Position numbers and translations under genes: made by a program | Notes under the pieces: generated by a model | The model's database searches: none | What the model saw: only the letters and a program-made list of their open reading frames with translations | What the model was told of the DNA's origin: nothing | Shown here: piece after piece, positions 50,327 to 62,450 of the stretch | How positions within the stretch are numbered: the first letter of the stretch is position 1 | How the letters are laid out: the number at the start of each line of letters is the position of its first letter | Assembly (NCBI GenBank): GCA_022376925.1 | Contig: JAIOJX010000032.1 | Location: 174,727,479 to 174,791,478, forward strand | Reading direction: 5' to 3' | Source: Tragulus kanchil | Taxonomy: Eukaryota > Chordata > Mammalia > Artiodactyla > Tragulidae | Length of the DNA: 64,000 nucleotides

Positions 50327-52571
50327 ACTCCACGCCCCACCGTACCGCGTGGAGGCAGAACCCACGGGTCAGTGAGTGAAAGGGGGAAACTCAGAGGGAG
50401 GTCACAGGTGACGCTCCCTGATCTTTAACCTTACCTTGACACAGCGCGACTCGGCCTTTTGGCCAGTGTTTGGTGACACAATCGAAGGTCCAGTTTTGTG
50501 GCCCCTCTCGTGCTTCCACCATGGTTCCCCATCTCCTTTGGAAAGCTCTGGGGTGGTGTGCATCAAGAGGTAAACAATATTGGGATGATTGATCTGGTCG
50601 TGTTATTTCCAGCAACTGTGCTAAGTGCACAGCTAGCAATCCCTAGAGAGACGAAGAGTTCTTGGCCTACCCACGGTCTCTTTGACGGTTCATTAAATTC
50701 TTTTTTAAGAATTCTGCAAGGCTCTGGGGAGGCCAGTAGGAAACATAACAAAATATAAATAAGCAGCAGAGAGATGAAAAGACAGAGCAAGGTGTATACA
50801 TCTATGTAAAAATATGGCCTAGAGAAGAAGGCTATGTGTTACACTTAAATCATAAATACAAGTCCACGTTTCTTGGTAGCAAAGAGAAAAAAAGAAACAT
50901 GGATACATTACTTTTTCTGTATGAGGAGAAAGAGTTCCAATGGATGGTACACGTGACAGCCAGGTGTTGGAAGCAGACTGTGTATTCAACAAAAAAGGAG
51001 TGAATGAAGGAAAAAGAGCTTGTCCAAGTTATCTGTATCTACTGGAAATGAGGTAGTGGAAGACCCTGGTAGTACTAGAAAAACTGTATGAGTTGATGTT
51101 AACTTTTAGAAGAATAGGAAGCGTTCATATGCTGTGATTCCAAATGATCCAGCTTCCAGATGACCTAGCTAAATGTGGGTGTGTACCTGACGCCACGGTG
51201 ACCTGTGGTTTCGGATCATGAGTTTGTCTTTGTGAGATCCCCCACTGGGTGAATCCGATGGCTTCAGCCTTCAGGACACATTCATGGCTGCTTCTGTGGG
51301 ACCCCAGCCTCGTCAGTTGCTCTAGAAGTGTAACCCTGGATCACACACTTGACCCAGTGACCTTTTCCACCCAAAGTTCTGAGAGGGAGCATACTTCTTC
51401 ACTGTGTCTCAGGGGTGTAGCATTTCTTGTTCTGCTTTTGTTAACTCCACGCCCCACCGTGCAGCGTGGAGGCAGAACCCACGGGTCAGTGAGTGAAAGG
51501 GGGAAACTCAGAGGGAGGTCACAGGTGACGCTCCCTGATCTTTAACCTTACCTTGACACAGCGCGACTCGGCCTTTTGGCCAGTGTTTGGTGACACAATC
51601 GAAGGTCCAGTTTGTGGCCCCTCTCGTGCTTCCACCATGGTTCCCCATCTCCTTTGGAAAGCTCTGGGGTGGTGTGCATCAAGAGGTAAACAATATTGGG
51701 ATGATTGATCTGGTCGTGTTATTTCCAGCAACTGTGCTAAGTGCACAGCTAGCAATCCCTAGAGAGACGAAGAGTTCTTGGCCTACCCACGGTCTCTTTG
51801 ACGGTTCATTAAATTCTTTTTTAAGAATTCTGCAAGGCTCTGGGGAGGCCAGTAGGAAACATAACAAAATATAAATAAGCAGCAGAGAGATGAAAAGACA
51901 GAGCAAGGTGTATACATCTATGTAAAAATATGGCCTAGAGAAGAAGGCTATGTGTTACACTTAAATCATAAATACAAGTCCACGTTTCTTGGTAGCAAAG
52001 AGAAAAAAAGAAACATGGATACATTACTTTTTCTGTATGAGGAGAAAGAGTTCCAATGGATGGTACACGTGACAGCCAGGTGTTGGAAGCAGACTGTGTA
52101 TTCAACAAAAAAGGAGTGAATGAAGGAAAAAGAGCTTGTCCAAGTTATCTGTATCTACTGGAAATGAGGTAGTGGAAGACCCTGGTAGTACTAGAAAAAC
52201 TGTATGAGTTGATGTTAACTTTTAGAAGAATAGGAAGCGTTCATATGCTGTGATTCCAAATGATCCAGCTTCCAGATGACCTAGCTAAATGTGGGTGTGT
52301 ACCTGACGCCACGGTGACCTGTGGTTTCGGATCATGAGTTTGTCTTTGTGAGATCCCCCACTGGGTGAATCCGATGGCTTCAGCCTTCAGGACACATTCA
52401 TGGCTGCTTCTGTGGGACCCCAGCCTCGTCAGTTGCTCTAGAAAGGGAGTGTAACCCTGGATCCCGCACACACTTGACCCAGTGACCTTTTCCACCCAAA
52501 GTTCTGAGAGGGAGCATACTTCTTCACTGTGTCTCAGGGGGTGTAGCATTTCTTGTTCTGCTTTTGTTAAC
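50327..52571 (+). repeat. Tandem direct duplication D9 (period about 1116 bp)
   Basis: Copy 1 is 50327-51443 and copy 2 is 51444-52571. Copy 1 lacks bases near its end (around 51320-51340) and copy 2 differs at its start (GTGCAGCG against GTACCGCG). The last 137 bases also belong to D10, so that stretch occurs three times. Confidence 0.93.
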
Positions 52572-52767
52572 AGTGCCATTCTTCAGAATCCAGGATTCAC
52601 GCAGGGGGATCCCTGCTTGGTGCCCAGCGTCACAGGGACAGAGGCCAGGACTCTAGTCCCTTCGTTCCAGGTTCTGTTCCTGGGTCTGCAGCCCCTGCGC
52701 CGTGGAGTCTGTCCTCTCTGCTCTGGCTTTGGTTCCTTTTGCTTTCCAGGATTTCCCCTTATTTATT

Positions 52768-52978
52768 GCTGTTCTTTAGTCGCTCGGTCAGGTCCTACTC
52801 TTTGGGTACCCTGTGGACTACAGCCCGCCAGGCTCCTTTGCCCATTGACTTTCCCAAGCAAGAACATTAGTGTGGGTGGCCACTTCCTTCTCCAGGGAAT
52901 CTTCCCGACCCAGGAATTCAGCTTGCGTCTCCAGCTTGACACACAGGTGCTTTACCACTGAGCCATCAGGGAAGCCAG
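52768..52978 (-). mobile_element. Bov-tA-type SINE, reverse (copy at 53929-54138)
   Basis: TGCTGTTCTTTAGTCGCTCGGTCAGG, GACTACAGCCCGCCAGGCTCC, CTTCTCCAGGGAATCTTCCCGACC and TTTACCACTGAGCCATCAGGGAAGCC in order. Both copies share every diagnostic change, except one base lost in copy 2. Confidence 0.93.
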
Positions 52979-52984
52979 GTTACA

Positions 52985-53059
52985 TCCAAATTAATTTCTT
53001 TTTTAATTACAGTTGATTTACAATGTTGTGTTAGTGTCTGGTGCATAGCATAGTGATTC

Positions 53060-53093
<34 letters not shown>

Positions 53094-53135
53094 TTTTCAT
53101 ATTCTTTTCCATTATGGTTTATTTTGAAAAGATTC
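52985..53135 (-). mobile_element. L1 3'-end fragment, reverse, with (AT)n (copy at 54146-54296)
   Basis: AATTTCTTTTTTAATTACAGTTGATTTACAATGTTGTGTTAG..GTGATTCAGATATATAT..TTCATATTCTTTTCCATTATGGTTTAT is the reverse of the artiodactyl L1 3' UTR. Its internal (AT)n has expanded to about 28 bases (53062-53090 and 54223-54251). The following 53140-53400 is AC/TA-rich low-complexity sequence. Confidence 0.8.
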
Positions 53136-54219
53136 CTTTTCTTTTGAGTTTAGACACACACACACACAGATGCATGCATAGGCTATACGTAACTATGTAC
53201 CATATAACTATATACTGTCTATAGATACAGTTGTATATAAAACTATATAGGTCTATACTGTATATACAATCATAGATATAAAACTATAAGAGTATGTAGA
53301 GTCATATATGCAAGTATATAATAACTACATTGTTACATACACACATGTTTTATATATGGAGTTATGTATATGTAAATCTGTGTGTTCAACAATCTAACAG
53401 GAAAACAAATGCTTGTGACATTTCACTCATCTGGAACTCTTATACCTGATTTCTAGGACTTAGCCTTGGCAAATAAGTCCATGGACTTTTGATAAGCCCA
53501 TATAATTCACCTCATTTTTGAATCATGGTGACTTGCTGCATTTCTCTTTTTGCCACCACTGCTTTGCTTTTTGAGTTTCTATATTGACAGTCTTATTCCC
53601 AGGTGCTCTAGAAAGGGAGTTCCCTGTCCCACACTTGACCCAGTGACCTTTTCCACCCAAAGTTCTGAGAGGGAGCATACTTCTTCACTGTGTCTCAGGG
53701 GGTGTAGCATTTCTTGTTCTGCTTTTGTTAACAGTGCCATTCTTCAGAATCCAGGATTCACGCAGGGGGATCCCTGCTTGGTGCCCAGCGTCACAGGGAC
53801 AGAGGCCAGGACTCTAGTCCCTTCGTTCCAGGTTCTGTTCCTGGGTCTGCAGCCCCTGCGCCGTGGAGTCTGTCCTCTCTGCTCTGGCTTTGGTTCCTTT
53901 TGCTTTCCAGGATTTCCCCTTATTTATTGCTGTTCTTTAGTCGCTCGGTCAGGTCCTACTCTTTGGGTACCCTGTGGACTACAGCCCGCCAGGCTCCTTT
54001 GCCCATTGACTTTCCCAAGCAAGAACATTAGTGTGGGTGGCCACTTCCTTCTCCAGGGAATCTTCCCGACCCAGGAATTCAGCTTGCGTCTCAGCTTGAC
54101 ACACAGGTGCTTTACCACTGAGCCATCAGGGAAGCCAGGTTACATCCAAATTAATTTCTTTTTTAATTACAGTTGATTTACAATGTTGTGTTAGTGTCTG
54201 GTGCATAGCATAGTGATTC

Positions 54220-54253
<34 letters not shown>

Positions 54254-54761
54254 TTTTCATATTCTTTTCCATTATGGTTTATTTTGAAAAGATTCCTTTT
54301 CTTTTGAGTTTAGACACACACACACACAGATGCATGCATAGGCTATACGTAACTATGTACCATATAACTATATACTGTCTATAGATACAGTTGTATATAA
54401 AACTATATAGGTCTATACTGTATATACAATCATAGATATAAAACTATAAGAGTATGTAGAGTCATATATGCAAGTATATAATAACTACATTGTTACATAC
54501 ACACATGTTTTATATATGGAGTTATGTATATGTAAATCTGTGTGTTCAACAATCTAACAGGAAAACAAATGCTTGTGACATTTCACTCATCTGGAACTCT
54601 TATACCTGATTTCTAGGACTTAGCCTTGGCAAATAAGTCCATGGACTTTTGATAAGCCCATATAATTCACCTCATTTTTGAATCATGGTGACTTGCTGCA
54701 TTTCTCTTTTTGCCACCACTGCTTTGCTTTTTGAGTTTCTATATTGACAGTCTTATTCCCA

Positions 54762-54958
54762 GGTGCCTCAGGGGTAAACAAGCCATCTGCCAACACAGGG
54801 TTGTGGGTTTGGTCCCTGGGTCGGGAAGATCTCCTGGAGGAGGAGACGACAACTCCCTCCAGGATTCTTGCCTGGAGAATCCCGTGGACAGAGAGTCTGG
54901 TGGGCTCCCGTCCACAGGGTCACAAAGAGTTGGATACAACTGAGTGACCAAGCACACA
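54762..54958 (+). mobile_element. Bov-tA-type SINE
   Basis: GGTGCCTCAGGGGTAAACAAGCC, GGTCCCTGGGTCGGGAAGATC, ATTCTTGCCTGGAGAATCCCGTGG and GGTCACAAAGAGTTGGATACAACTGAG. It starts where duplication D10 ends. Confidence 0.9.
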
Positions 54959-56236
54959 TTGGACAGGTGATCTCACTGTGACCTCCTTGATACTTTCAGA
55001 AGACGGCGAGACAGAGAATTGTAAATAAGTAGATAGCTCTCTCCAGCCCCCAGAGCCGTCTGAATACATTCTGCTGGAACGACTCTGCTCTCCCCGACCC
55101 CCGACGTCCCCTGTCTCGGGCTGGTCACGACTGCCTTGTGATGGCCCTAGTATTGTCAATTTGCACTGCTTTCAACGTCTCCTGTTTTATTCTTTGCCGT
55201 CTTGCGAATGTGGAAATTTTGTGCAGTGGAGAAAATATGGAATTTAGAATTGGATGCACTTGAGAGTGAGCAGGAACCTCTGCCCAGGGTCTGATCTCTT
55301 AGCCTCAGTTTTATACCTACAGCATGGGGACAAGATCGCCTCACTGCAGAGCGGGGAGGGTCAAACAGCAAAAGGCAGCCAAGGCCCCTGGTACCCGGAA
55401 GGTGTCCAACATACTTCCACTTGCTGTCTCTTGTCATTTTCCGGCCCTGGGCCCCGGCTCCCAGCAAGCCCTTAGATTCACCTCCTGCCACCCCAGCCTC
55501 TTTGCTTCTGGCCTCCCGCCCAGGCCCTGTCTGTCTGCAGAGAACCCCGGCCTCCTGCCCGTTTTTGGGGCTGGACTCCTGGACTCCGGGAAGGCTCGTT
55601 CCCTCTTGCCCCCCCACCCTGTGCGGGCCTGGGGAGCCTCGCTGGACACAGGCATGGAGACACCCACGTGGCACAGCCCTGAGCGCCTGGCAGCTGGGCG
55701 GGGGGAAGCTGGCAGGTGGGGTGGGGGCTGCTCTGGAGGCGGGGCGCTGATCTGCCTGGCCTGCCTCACTCGTGGGCGGAGCCGGCGCCTGGCAGATGGG
55801 AACCCTCACGTGACTCGGTCCCCCTCCGTCTTCGGGTCTCCCTCGAGCTCCCGCCCCTCCCTCTCCCCTCACTCTCTTGCTCCCTGTGTCTGTCGTGGCT
55901 CAGTTGCCTCTGTCTCGCCTTCTGTTCTTGAATGTCTGAAACGACTCGGCTCCCCCAGGCTCCCGAGGCTCCCCGTCTGTGGCTCGTGACTGCCTCGAGC
56001 CTGGCCTCGCTCCCTCGCGCTGCACACCCCGTGCACACTCCTCAGGGCGTGTCTCTCTGGGCAAAGACGCTGCGCAATACCCGTCTGGGTCATCCTGAGG
56101 GCTCTAGGGATGGGTGACCCTGTCCAGAAGCCTACTGCTTCTTGGACAAAGTCCCTCAGGCTCCCTGAGGACATGAAGCCCCCAGACCTGGATCACCTGC
56201 CAGTTCACACACGCCTTCTAGTAGGAGCACCGTCTC
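54959..56236. other. Intergenic, GC-rich, no recognised gene
   Basis: C/T-rich and GC-rich block, 55400-56060, with the two-strand open frames expected of such composition. A possible weak MIR relic at 55230-55330. No domain or splice-supported coding block seen. Confidence 0.45.
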
Positions 56237-56437
56237 CGGTGCTCAGTGGCTCAGTCGTGTCTGACTCTTTGTGACCCCGTGGACCGCAGCCTGCCAGGCT
56301 GTTCTGTCCTTGGGATTCCCCAGGCAAGAATCCTGCAGTGGGTTGCCGTTTCCTTCTCCAGGGTGTGTCCCAACCCGACTCCTAAGACTCCTGCATTGAC
56401 AGGCAGGTTCTTTACCATTGAGGCACCCGGGAGGCCT
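56237..56437 (-). mobile_element. Bov-tA-type SINE (reverse)
   Basis: GTGGCTCAGTCGTGTCTGACTCTTTGTGACCCCGTGGACCGCAGCC, GGATTCCCCAGGCAAGAATCC, TTCTTTACCATTGAGGCACCCGGG in order. Confidence 0.93.
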
Positions 56438-56469
56438 GGCTATATTAAAGAAACAATCAAGTAAATGAT

Positions 56470-56758
56470 GTCCACCCCAAGTCCTGGAAATAAACCCTTA
56501 ATATTCATTGGAAGAACTGATGCTGAAGTTCCAATACATTGCCCACCTGATGTGAAGATCCAACTCACTGGCAAAGACCTGACGCTGGGAAAGATGGAGG
56601 GCGGGAGAAGAAGGGGGCCACAGAGGATGAAATGGTTGAATGGCGTCATCGATTCAACAGACGTGAATTTGAGAAAACTCAGGGAGACAGAGAAGGACGG
56701 GGAAGCTTGGCATGCCGCAGGGTCACAAAGTGTTGGACACGACTGAGCGACTGGACAA
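56470..56758 (+). mobile_element. ART2A-type element (BovB-derived SINE)
   Basis: AATATTCATTGGAAGAACTGATGCTGAAG, CTCACTGGCAAAGACCTGACGCTGGGAAAG, CAGAGGATGAAATGGTTGAATGGCGTCATCGATTC and GGTCACAAAGTGTTGGACACGACTGAGCGAC in order. Near full length and specific to ruminants. Confidence 0.93.
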
Positions 56759-57344
56759 CAGCCCTAAGTCCACATCACCTGCCTCTGCCCATCCCTCAGA
56801 GGACGCCTCCTGCCCCTGGGAGCAGGCTCTTCCCAGACATGAGCCTTCTCCCCTGCCGTCCCTTCCTCCTCTGTCCCCTCCCACCCGTGTCCTGTGGGAC
56901 ATACGATTCGGGGTCCTTCTGGCCCCACCCCCTGGACCTCCTGCACGGCAGACCATGGTGATGCTTTCTCACGTATGGCCACATGTGCCCTGACGTGGTC
57001 CCCCCGTGGCTTTTAGCATCCTGGGTCTTGAAAGGCTATGGGTTCGGGAAGGAGGAAGCATCCCGTTGTGCTGGCCAGAGGGAACACCCATCTGTTGGAG
57101 GGTGACCACAGAGTCCCAGGAAGCCAGCTGCCTGTCCCTCACAGGCACCTTCAGATCAGCATGGCAAGGAGAGGGTCAAAGCCAGGGACAAGACTGCCTT
57201 GGGCCTTCTTCGCTTCCGCCCCCTTGGCTGGGAGGACCCTTGGAGGATCATCCCCATGGTAGCCAGCGCCTTCCTCTGGGCCACGACAAGACCATCCCTC
57301 ACAGGTCCCTTGATTTAGGCTGGGAGGGGCTCTGAAGCCAGGTG

Positions 57345-57485
57345 ACTTGGGCGGGAATCCCATTCAGCCTCTTTCTGTACAAGTGACCACCAGGGGCTCA
57401 GTTTCCTCGTCTGTATCATGGTGGTAATAATGCTACCCAGGTCCTCCAGTTGTTGAGAGGAGTGAGTAAGACCTGGCACGTAGGG
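57345..57485 (+). mobile_element. MIR SINE fragment
   Basis: TGACTTGGGCGGGAATCCCATTCAGCC..CTCAGTTTCCTCGTCTGTATCATGG..GAGTGAGTAAGACCTGGCACGTAGG follows MIR order over most of its length. Confidence 0.8.
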
Positions 57486-57699
57486 GCCTCACTCGGTGCA
57501 CTCACTCCACACTCAGCGAGGGCCAGAGGGGCAGCCAGGGCCGTTCACAGCACTGCTGGCCCCGTCGCCAAATCTCAGTGGCTCAGTGGCCGATAGTCAC
57601 GGTAGAGTTCTTACTAATGTCACGGCCCCATAAAGCGAATGGAGAGCAGCATCCTATGGAGGGAGGCGGGAATTCCAGCTCATCCGTGCTTGTGTTGCT

Positions 57700-57895
57700 G
57701 ACACGTCCCAGTACTGGAGTAGCCACTGGCACCTATTTAAACACAAATTAATTTTTAAAATCAATAAAATTAAAAATTCAGTTCCTCAGCTGCACTGACC
57801 AGTTTTCAAGGGCTCTGTAGCTACATGTGGCCAGTGGCCATCCTCCTGGGCAGCACAGATGGGACAGTTCCACCTTTGCTGATTAGAGCCTCTTC
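57700..57895. mobile_element. Ancient hAT-type DNA transposon fragment
   Basis: AGTAGCCACTGGCACCTATTTAAACAC..AAATTAAAAATTCAGTTCCTCAGCTGCAC..TAGCTACATGTGGCCAGTGGCC..GGACAGTTCC matches a common eutherian hAT MITE. I am unsure of the exact subfamily. Confidence 0.6.
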
Positions 57896-58400
57896 CAGGG
57901 TCTCTGCTGGACCCTCAGTGCTGAGCCATTCACATAGGGAGACACGGGAGTCACACGCAGGTGTCCCACTGGGTCAGGGCTGAGGTGGCGGCTATCACTT
58001 CTGCCCCCACCCGTTTGGCCAGAAAGCAGTGACCTGGCCCCAACCTAACTCCCTAGCTCCCGCAGAGGGAGCTGCGGAGGCTTCCGTGTGGCATTCAAAT
58101 CCTTCACAACTGGGTTCAGCGTACCTGTCCCATTCTCTCTCCTTTTTCATTTCTCCTACTCACCTCATGTGGTCCCGAGGAGGGAGGGCACAGATTTCCA
58201 GGGTGTCCCTCAGAAGAGGGAGGAACCCTCTTTCCTAGAATTCACCAGCCGACTTTCCCTCACTTCTCAGCCGTCTGAGGCAGCAGTGAGAGCCATCGTC
58301 TAGCATCTGTTCTTGAATCAGTTCCTCCATCAGAAGAAAGCCATGTGCCGATTAGTTTAATCCTGGTTTTCTAAGTCAATCAGGATGGCGAGGGGGTGCG
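57896..58400. other. Intergenic unique sequence
   Basis: No gene, RNA or repeat family recognised. Confidence 0.4.
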
Positions 58401-60590
58401 GGGAGGCTAGGATGGGAATGGAGGACCCATTTCTACCGCACCCTGGATTGTGGCTGCTGCCCAGTGAGCGGGGAAGAGACTCAGGATGGACCCCGTAGCC
58501 CTCTGGGGTGCCCTGCTCAGTAGTGGGCGCTCTGCTGGGCACTGGGGGAGGGAGGGGATCTGACTGGGTGTAGTCTTTGCCTCCAGAGAGTTCAGAGATG
58601 CTCATGAAGTGATGTTGGAGAACCTGGCATGGATAGGGCCTGCATGGGGAACTTGGGAAGGTTAGAATCTCTAAGCACATCCCCTGGAGCCTCAGAAACC
58701 TTGCTGCCTAATGTTTAGGTGCTCTGACTTTTGTGGTTTTTAGGTGGCTGGTCACCTCAGAGTTTCCCCAGGGGCAATCACATGTCAGTCTAACCGCTGC
58801 GCCTTCCTCGTTGCTTTTGGATTCTGAGCTTCTTCAGTCCTTCCTCTTCTTCTTCACTCAGATTGCCGCCTCATCCGCTACCCTCCCTCAGTTAGGAATT
58901 AGCATCCCAGGTAGGTTTTCCTGTGGTTCCCCCTAATGAATGCAGAGTGCTTTATTTATTTATTTATTTTGTCAGAAGGCACCCAAGCATTTAGCAGTTA
59001 CCAATGATCAACAGTACATTTTGCAAACAAGTCATAAATTTCAACAGCAATTTGTCTACGAACTGTGACCTTTCGATGATGTATTTGATTTTTCCCGAGA
59101 AGTTGAACTTCTTTGTCATCCAAGTTTGATTCATATTTTAATTTTTTTAAAAGCAAATGGTCTGTATAACACATTGCCACATTGAGCTGATTGCAAATGC
59201 TATTTGGGTTGCAGTCAATATTTTTAATTTATGCCAGGCAAGATACACAGGGAGCCCCCGGCCCACTTTACCAACAGCTGCAAATCCACACATCTCTGCC
59301 CCTGACATTTTATACTCTGTAGTTTTCTTAATGTTAAATGGATTTTTTTAAAAGGAAGGATAATTTATGCCGGTGCCTTTTAATGAGGCGCCTTCAACCC
59401 AAGATAAAACATGCACTCATTCCTCCAGATTCCACCCCTGGGGTCAGATCATTTTTATGGAAAAGGTTGTTGGCTCTTTGAATCCCCAACTGCGGGAGGC
59501 TAGGATGGGAATGGAGGACCCATTTCTACCGCACCCTGGATTGTGGCTGCTGCCCAGTGAGCGGGAAGAGACTCAGGATGGACCCGTAGCCCTCTGGGGT
59601 GCCCTGCTCAGTAGTGGGCGCTCTGCTGGGCACTGGGGAGGGAGGATCTGACTGGGTGTAGTCTTTGCCTCCAGAGAGTTCAGAGATGCTCATGAAGTGA
59701 TGTTGGAGAACCTGGCATGGATAGGGCCTGCATGGGGAACTTGGGAAGGTTAGAATCTCTAAGCACATCCCCTGGAGCCTCAGAAACCTTGCTGCCTAAT
59801 GTTTAGGTGCTCTGACTTTTGTGGTTTTTAGGTGGCTGGTCACCTCAGAGTTTCCCCAGGGGCAATCACATGTCAGTCTAACGCTGCGCCTTCCTCGTTG
59901 CTTTTGGATTCTGAGCTTCTTCAGTCCTTCCTCTTCTTCTTCACTCAGATTGCCGCCTCATCCGCTACCCTCCCTCAGTTAGGAATTAGCATCCCAGGTA
60001 GGTTTTCCTGTGGTTCCCCCTAATGAATGCAGAGTGCTTTATTTATTTATTTATTTTGTCAGAAGGCACCCAAGCATTTAGCAGTTACCAATGATCAACA
60101 GTACATTTTGCAAACAAGTCATAAATTTCAACAGCAATTTGTCTACGAACTGTGACCTTTCGATGATGTATTTGATTTTTCCCGAGAAGTTGAACTTCTT
60201 TGTCATCCAAGTTTGATTCATATTTTAATTTTTTTAAAAGCAAATGGTCTGTATAACACATTGCCACATTGAGCTGATTGCAAATGCTATTTGGGTTGCA
60301 GTCAATATTTTTAATTTATGCCAGGCAAGATACACAGGGAGCCCCCGGCCCACTTTACCAACAGCTGCAAATCCACACATCTCTGCCCCTGACATTTTAT
60401 ACTCTGTAGTTTTCTTAATGTTAAATGGATTTTTTTAAAAGGAAGGATAATTTATGCCGGTGCCTTTTAATGAGGCGCCTTCAACCCAAGATAAAACATG
60501 CACTCATTCCTCCAGATTCCACCCTTTCGGCCTGGGTGTTGCAGATCATTTTTTATGGAAAAGGTTGTTGGCTCTTTGAATCCCCCAACT
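58401..60590 (+). repeat. Tandem direct duplication D11 (period about 1087-1092 bp)
   Basis: Copy 1 is 58401-59492 and copy 2 is 59493-60590. The first 160 bases of copy 2 show repeated single-base losses in homopolymers (GGGGAAG to GGGAAG, ACCCCGTAG to ACCCGTAG). The end of copy 1 lacks a stretch near 59440. Confidence 0.93.
58930..59490. promoter_or_regulatory. Candidate conserved non-coding element downstream of BCL11B (present in extra copies)
   Basis: A long AT-rich, repeat-free block in otherwise repeat-bearing intergenic DNA. It carries many homeodomain-type and AT-rich cores (GAATTAGC, GATTGCAAATGC, GCAGTCAATATTTTTAATTTATG, TTTTAATGAGGCGCC). Its continuation at 60540-60720 includes TTAATTACC and ATAAATAAAACATAACCG. 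Copies at 60017-60590 and (partial) 61298-61680 arise from D11 and D12. The composition resembles enhancer-class conserved DNA. Conservation is not shown by one sequence. Confidence 0.4.
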
Positions 60591-62375
60591 TGTGCATTAC
60601 TTTGTGTTAATTACCTCAGGACAAGAGTGGCTCAGAAGCAATCATCTTTGTTTGTTAACACACCCTCGCTGAGCCACGGCTCCCCATAAATAAAACATAA
60701 CCGAGATTACTGTGTCACGTTCGCTGGGACTCCAGACCCTGGGAACTGCTCTAGCACAATCTGTGGGGTATTCCCTCGGCCACCGGCCTCCACTGCCAGG
60801 CAGTGTGACTAGGACACATTCCCATTTCTCCACCATCTCATGCCCACAATGCTTCCCCGGTGGCTCAGACGGTAAGGAATCAGCCTGCCTATTCAGGAGA
60901 CCCAAGTTTGAGCCCTGGGTCAGGAAGACCCCTTGGAGAAGAGAATGGCTACCCACTGCATTATTCTTGCCTGGAAAATTCCATGACTAGAGGAACTTGA
61001 TGGGTTGGCAGTCCATGGGGTGGCAGAGAGTCAGACCCGACTAAGTGACCGACACTTTCACTTTCATGCCCACCAGGCACTGGCCAAGTCTGCAATTCTG
61101 GGATGGCTGACCAGGAGCTGATTTTGTTGCTCCTCTAACTTGAAAGAGTTAGGCTTGTTAAGTACGCAATGGCATTTTTAGTAGCTTGCAAGGGGCCTGA
61201 CTGGATTAGCAGACTGCAAAGCTGAGGTCAGGAATTTTCACACGTAAGGTCAGTGGGAATATCTGCTACACTCCACGGACAGTCATGCATTGATTTATTT
61301 TTTAATTTTTTTAAAAGCAAATGGTCTGTATAACACATTGCCACATTGAGCTGATTGCAAATGCTATTTGGGTTGCAGTCAATATTTTTAATTTATGCCA
61401 GGCAAGATACACAGGGAGCCCCCGGCCCACTTTACCAACAGCTGCAAATCCACACATCTCTGCCCCTGACATTTTATACTCTGTAGTTTTCTTAATGTTA
61501 AATGGATTTTTTTAAAAGGAAGGATAATTTATGCCGGTGCCTTTTAATGAGGCGCCTTCAACCCAAGATAAAACATGCACTCATTCCTCCAGATTCCACC
61601 CTTTCGGCCTGGGTGTTGCAGATCATTTTTTATGGAAAAGGTTGTTGGCTCTTTGAATCCCCCAACTTGTGCATTACTTTGTGTTAATTACCTCAGGACA
61701 AGAGTGGCTCAGAAGCAATCATCTTTGTTTGTTAACACACCCTCGCTGAGCCACGGCTCCCCATAAATAAAACATAACCGAGATTACTGTGTCACGTTCG
61801 CTGGGACTCCAGACCCTGGGAACTGCTCTAGCACAATCTGTGGGGTATTCCCTCGGCCACCGGCCTCCACTGCCAGGCAGTGTGACTAGGACACATTCCC
61901 ATTTCTCCACCATCTCATGCCCACAATGCTTCCCCGGTGGCTCAGACGGTAAGGAATCAGCCTGCCTATTCAGGAGACCCAAGTTTGAGCCCTGGGTCAG
62001 GAAGACCCCTTGGAGAAGAGAATGGCTACCCACTGCATTATTCTTGCCTGGAAAATTCCATGACTAGAGGAACTTGATGGGTTGGCAGTCCATGGGGTGG
62101 CAGAGAGTCAGACCCGACTAAGTGACCGACACTTTCACTTTCATGCCCACCAGGCACTGGCCAAGTCTGCAATTCTGGGATGGCTGACCAGGAGCTGATT
62201 TTGTTGCTCCTCTAACTTGAAAGAGTTAGGCTTGTTAAGTACGCAATGGCATTTTTAGTAGCTTGCAAGGGGCCTGACTGGATTAGCAGACTGCAAAGCT
62301 GAGGTCAGGAATTTTCACACGTAAGGTCAGTGGGAATATCTGCTACACTCCACGGACAGTCATGCATTGATTTAT
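60222..62375 (+). repeat. Tandem direct duplication D12 (period about 1077 bp)
   Basis: Copy 1 is 60222-61297 and copy 2 is 61298-62375, nearly identical. It overlaps the second copy of D11, so 59140-59490, 60227-60590 and 61304-61667 are three copies of one segment. Each unit carries one Bov-tA-type SINE. Confidence 0.93.
60849..61073 (+). mobile_element. Bov-tA-type SINE with target-site duplication (copy at 61926-62150)
   Basis: GCTTCCCCGGTGGCTCAGACGGTAAGG, GAGCCCTGGGTCAGGAAGACC, TTCTTGCCTGGAAAATTCCATG, GGCAGAGAGTCAGACCCGACTAAGTG. Flanked by TCATGCCCAC at 60838-60847 and 61064-61073. The whole unit is duplicated by D12. Confidence 0.92.
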
Positions 62376-62450
62376 CCTTGCCAGTGCTTTGTTCAACACA
62401 CACATATACACAAGAAAAAATATGAAGAGATGGCTGATAAGAAAGATGTT

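Larger units (their letters stand above)
52435..54766 (+). repeat. Tandem direct duplication D10 (period about 1161-1170 bp)
   Basis: Copy 1 is 52435-53604 and copy 2 is 53605-54766. Each carries a minus-strand Bov-tA-type SINE, an L1 3' fragment and an (AT)n run. About nine bases are missing in the first 30 bases of copy 2. Confidence 0.93.

Noticed and set aside
54959..56236. A gene in the GC-rich block with frames over 200 residues on both strands
   Set aside because: Overlapping frames on both strands reflect composition. No domains, splice-consistent structure or conserved motifs were seen.
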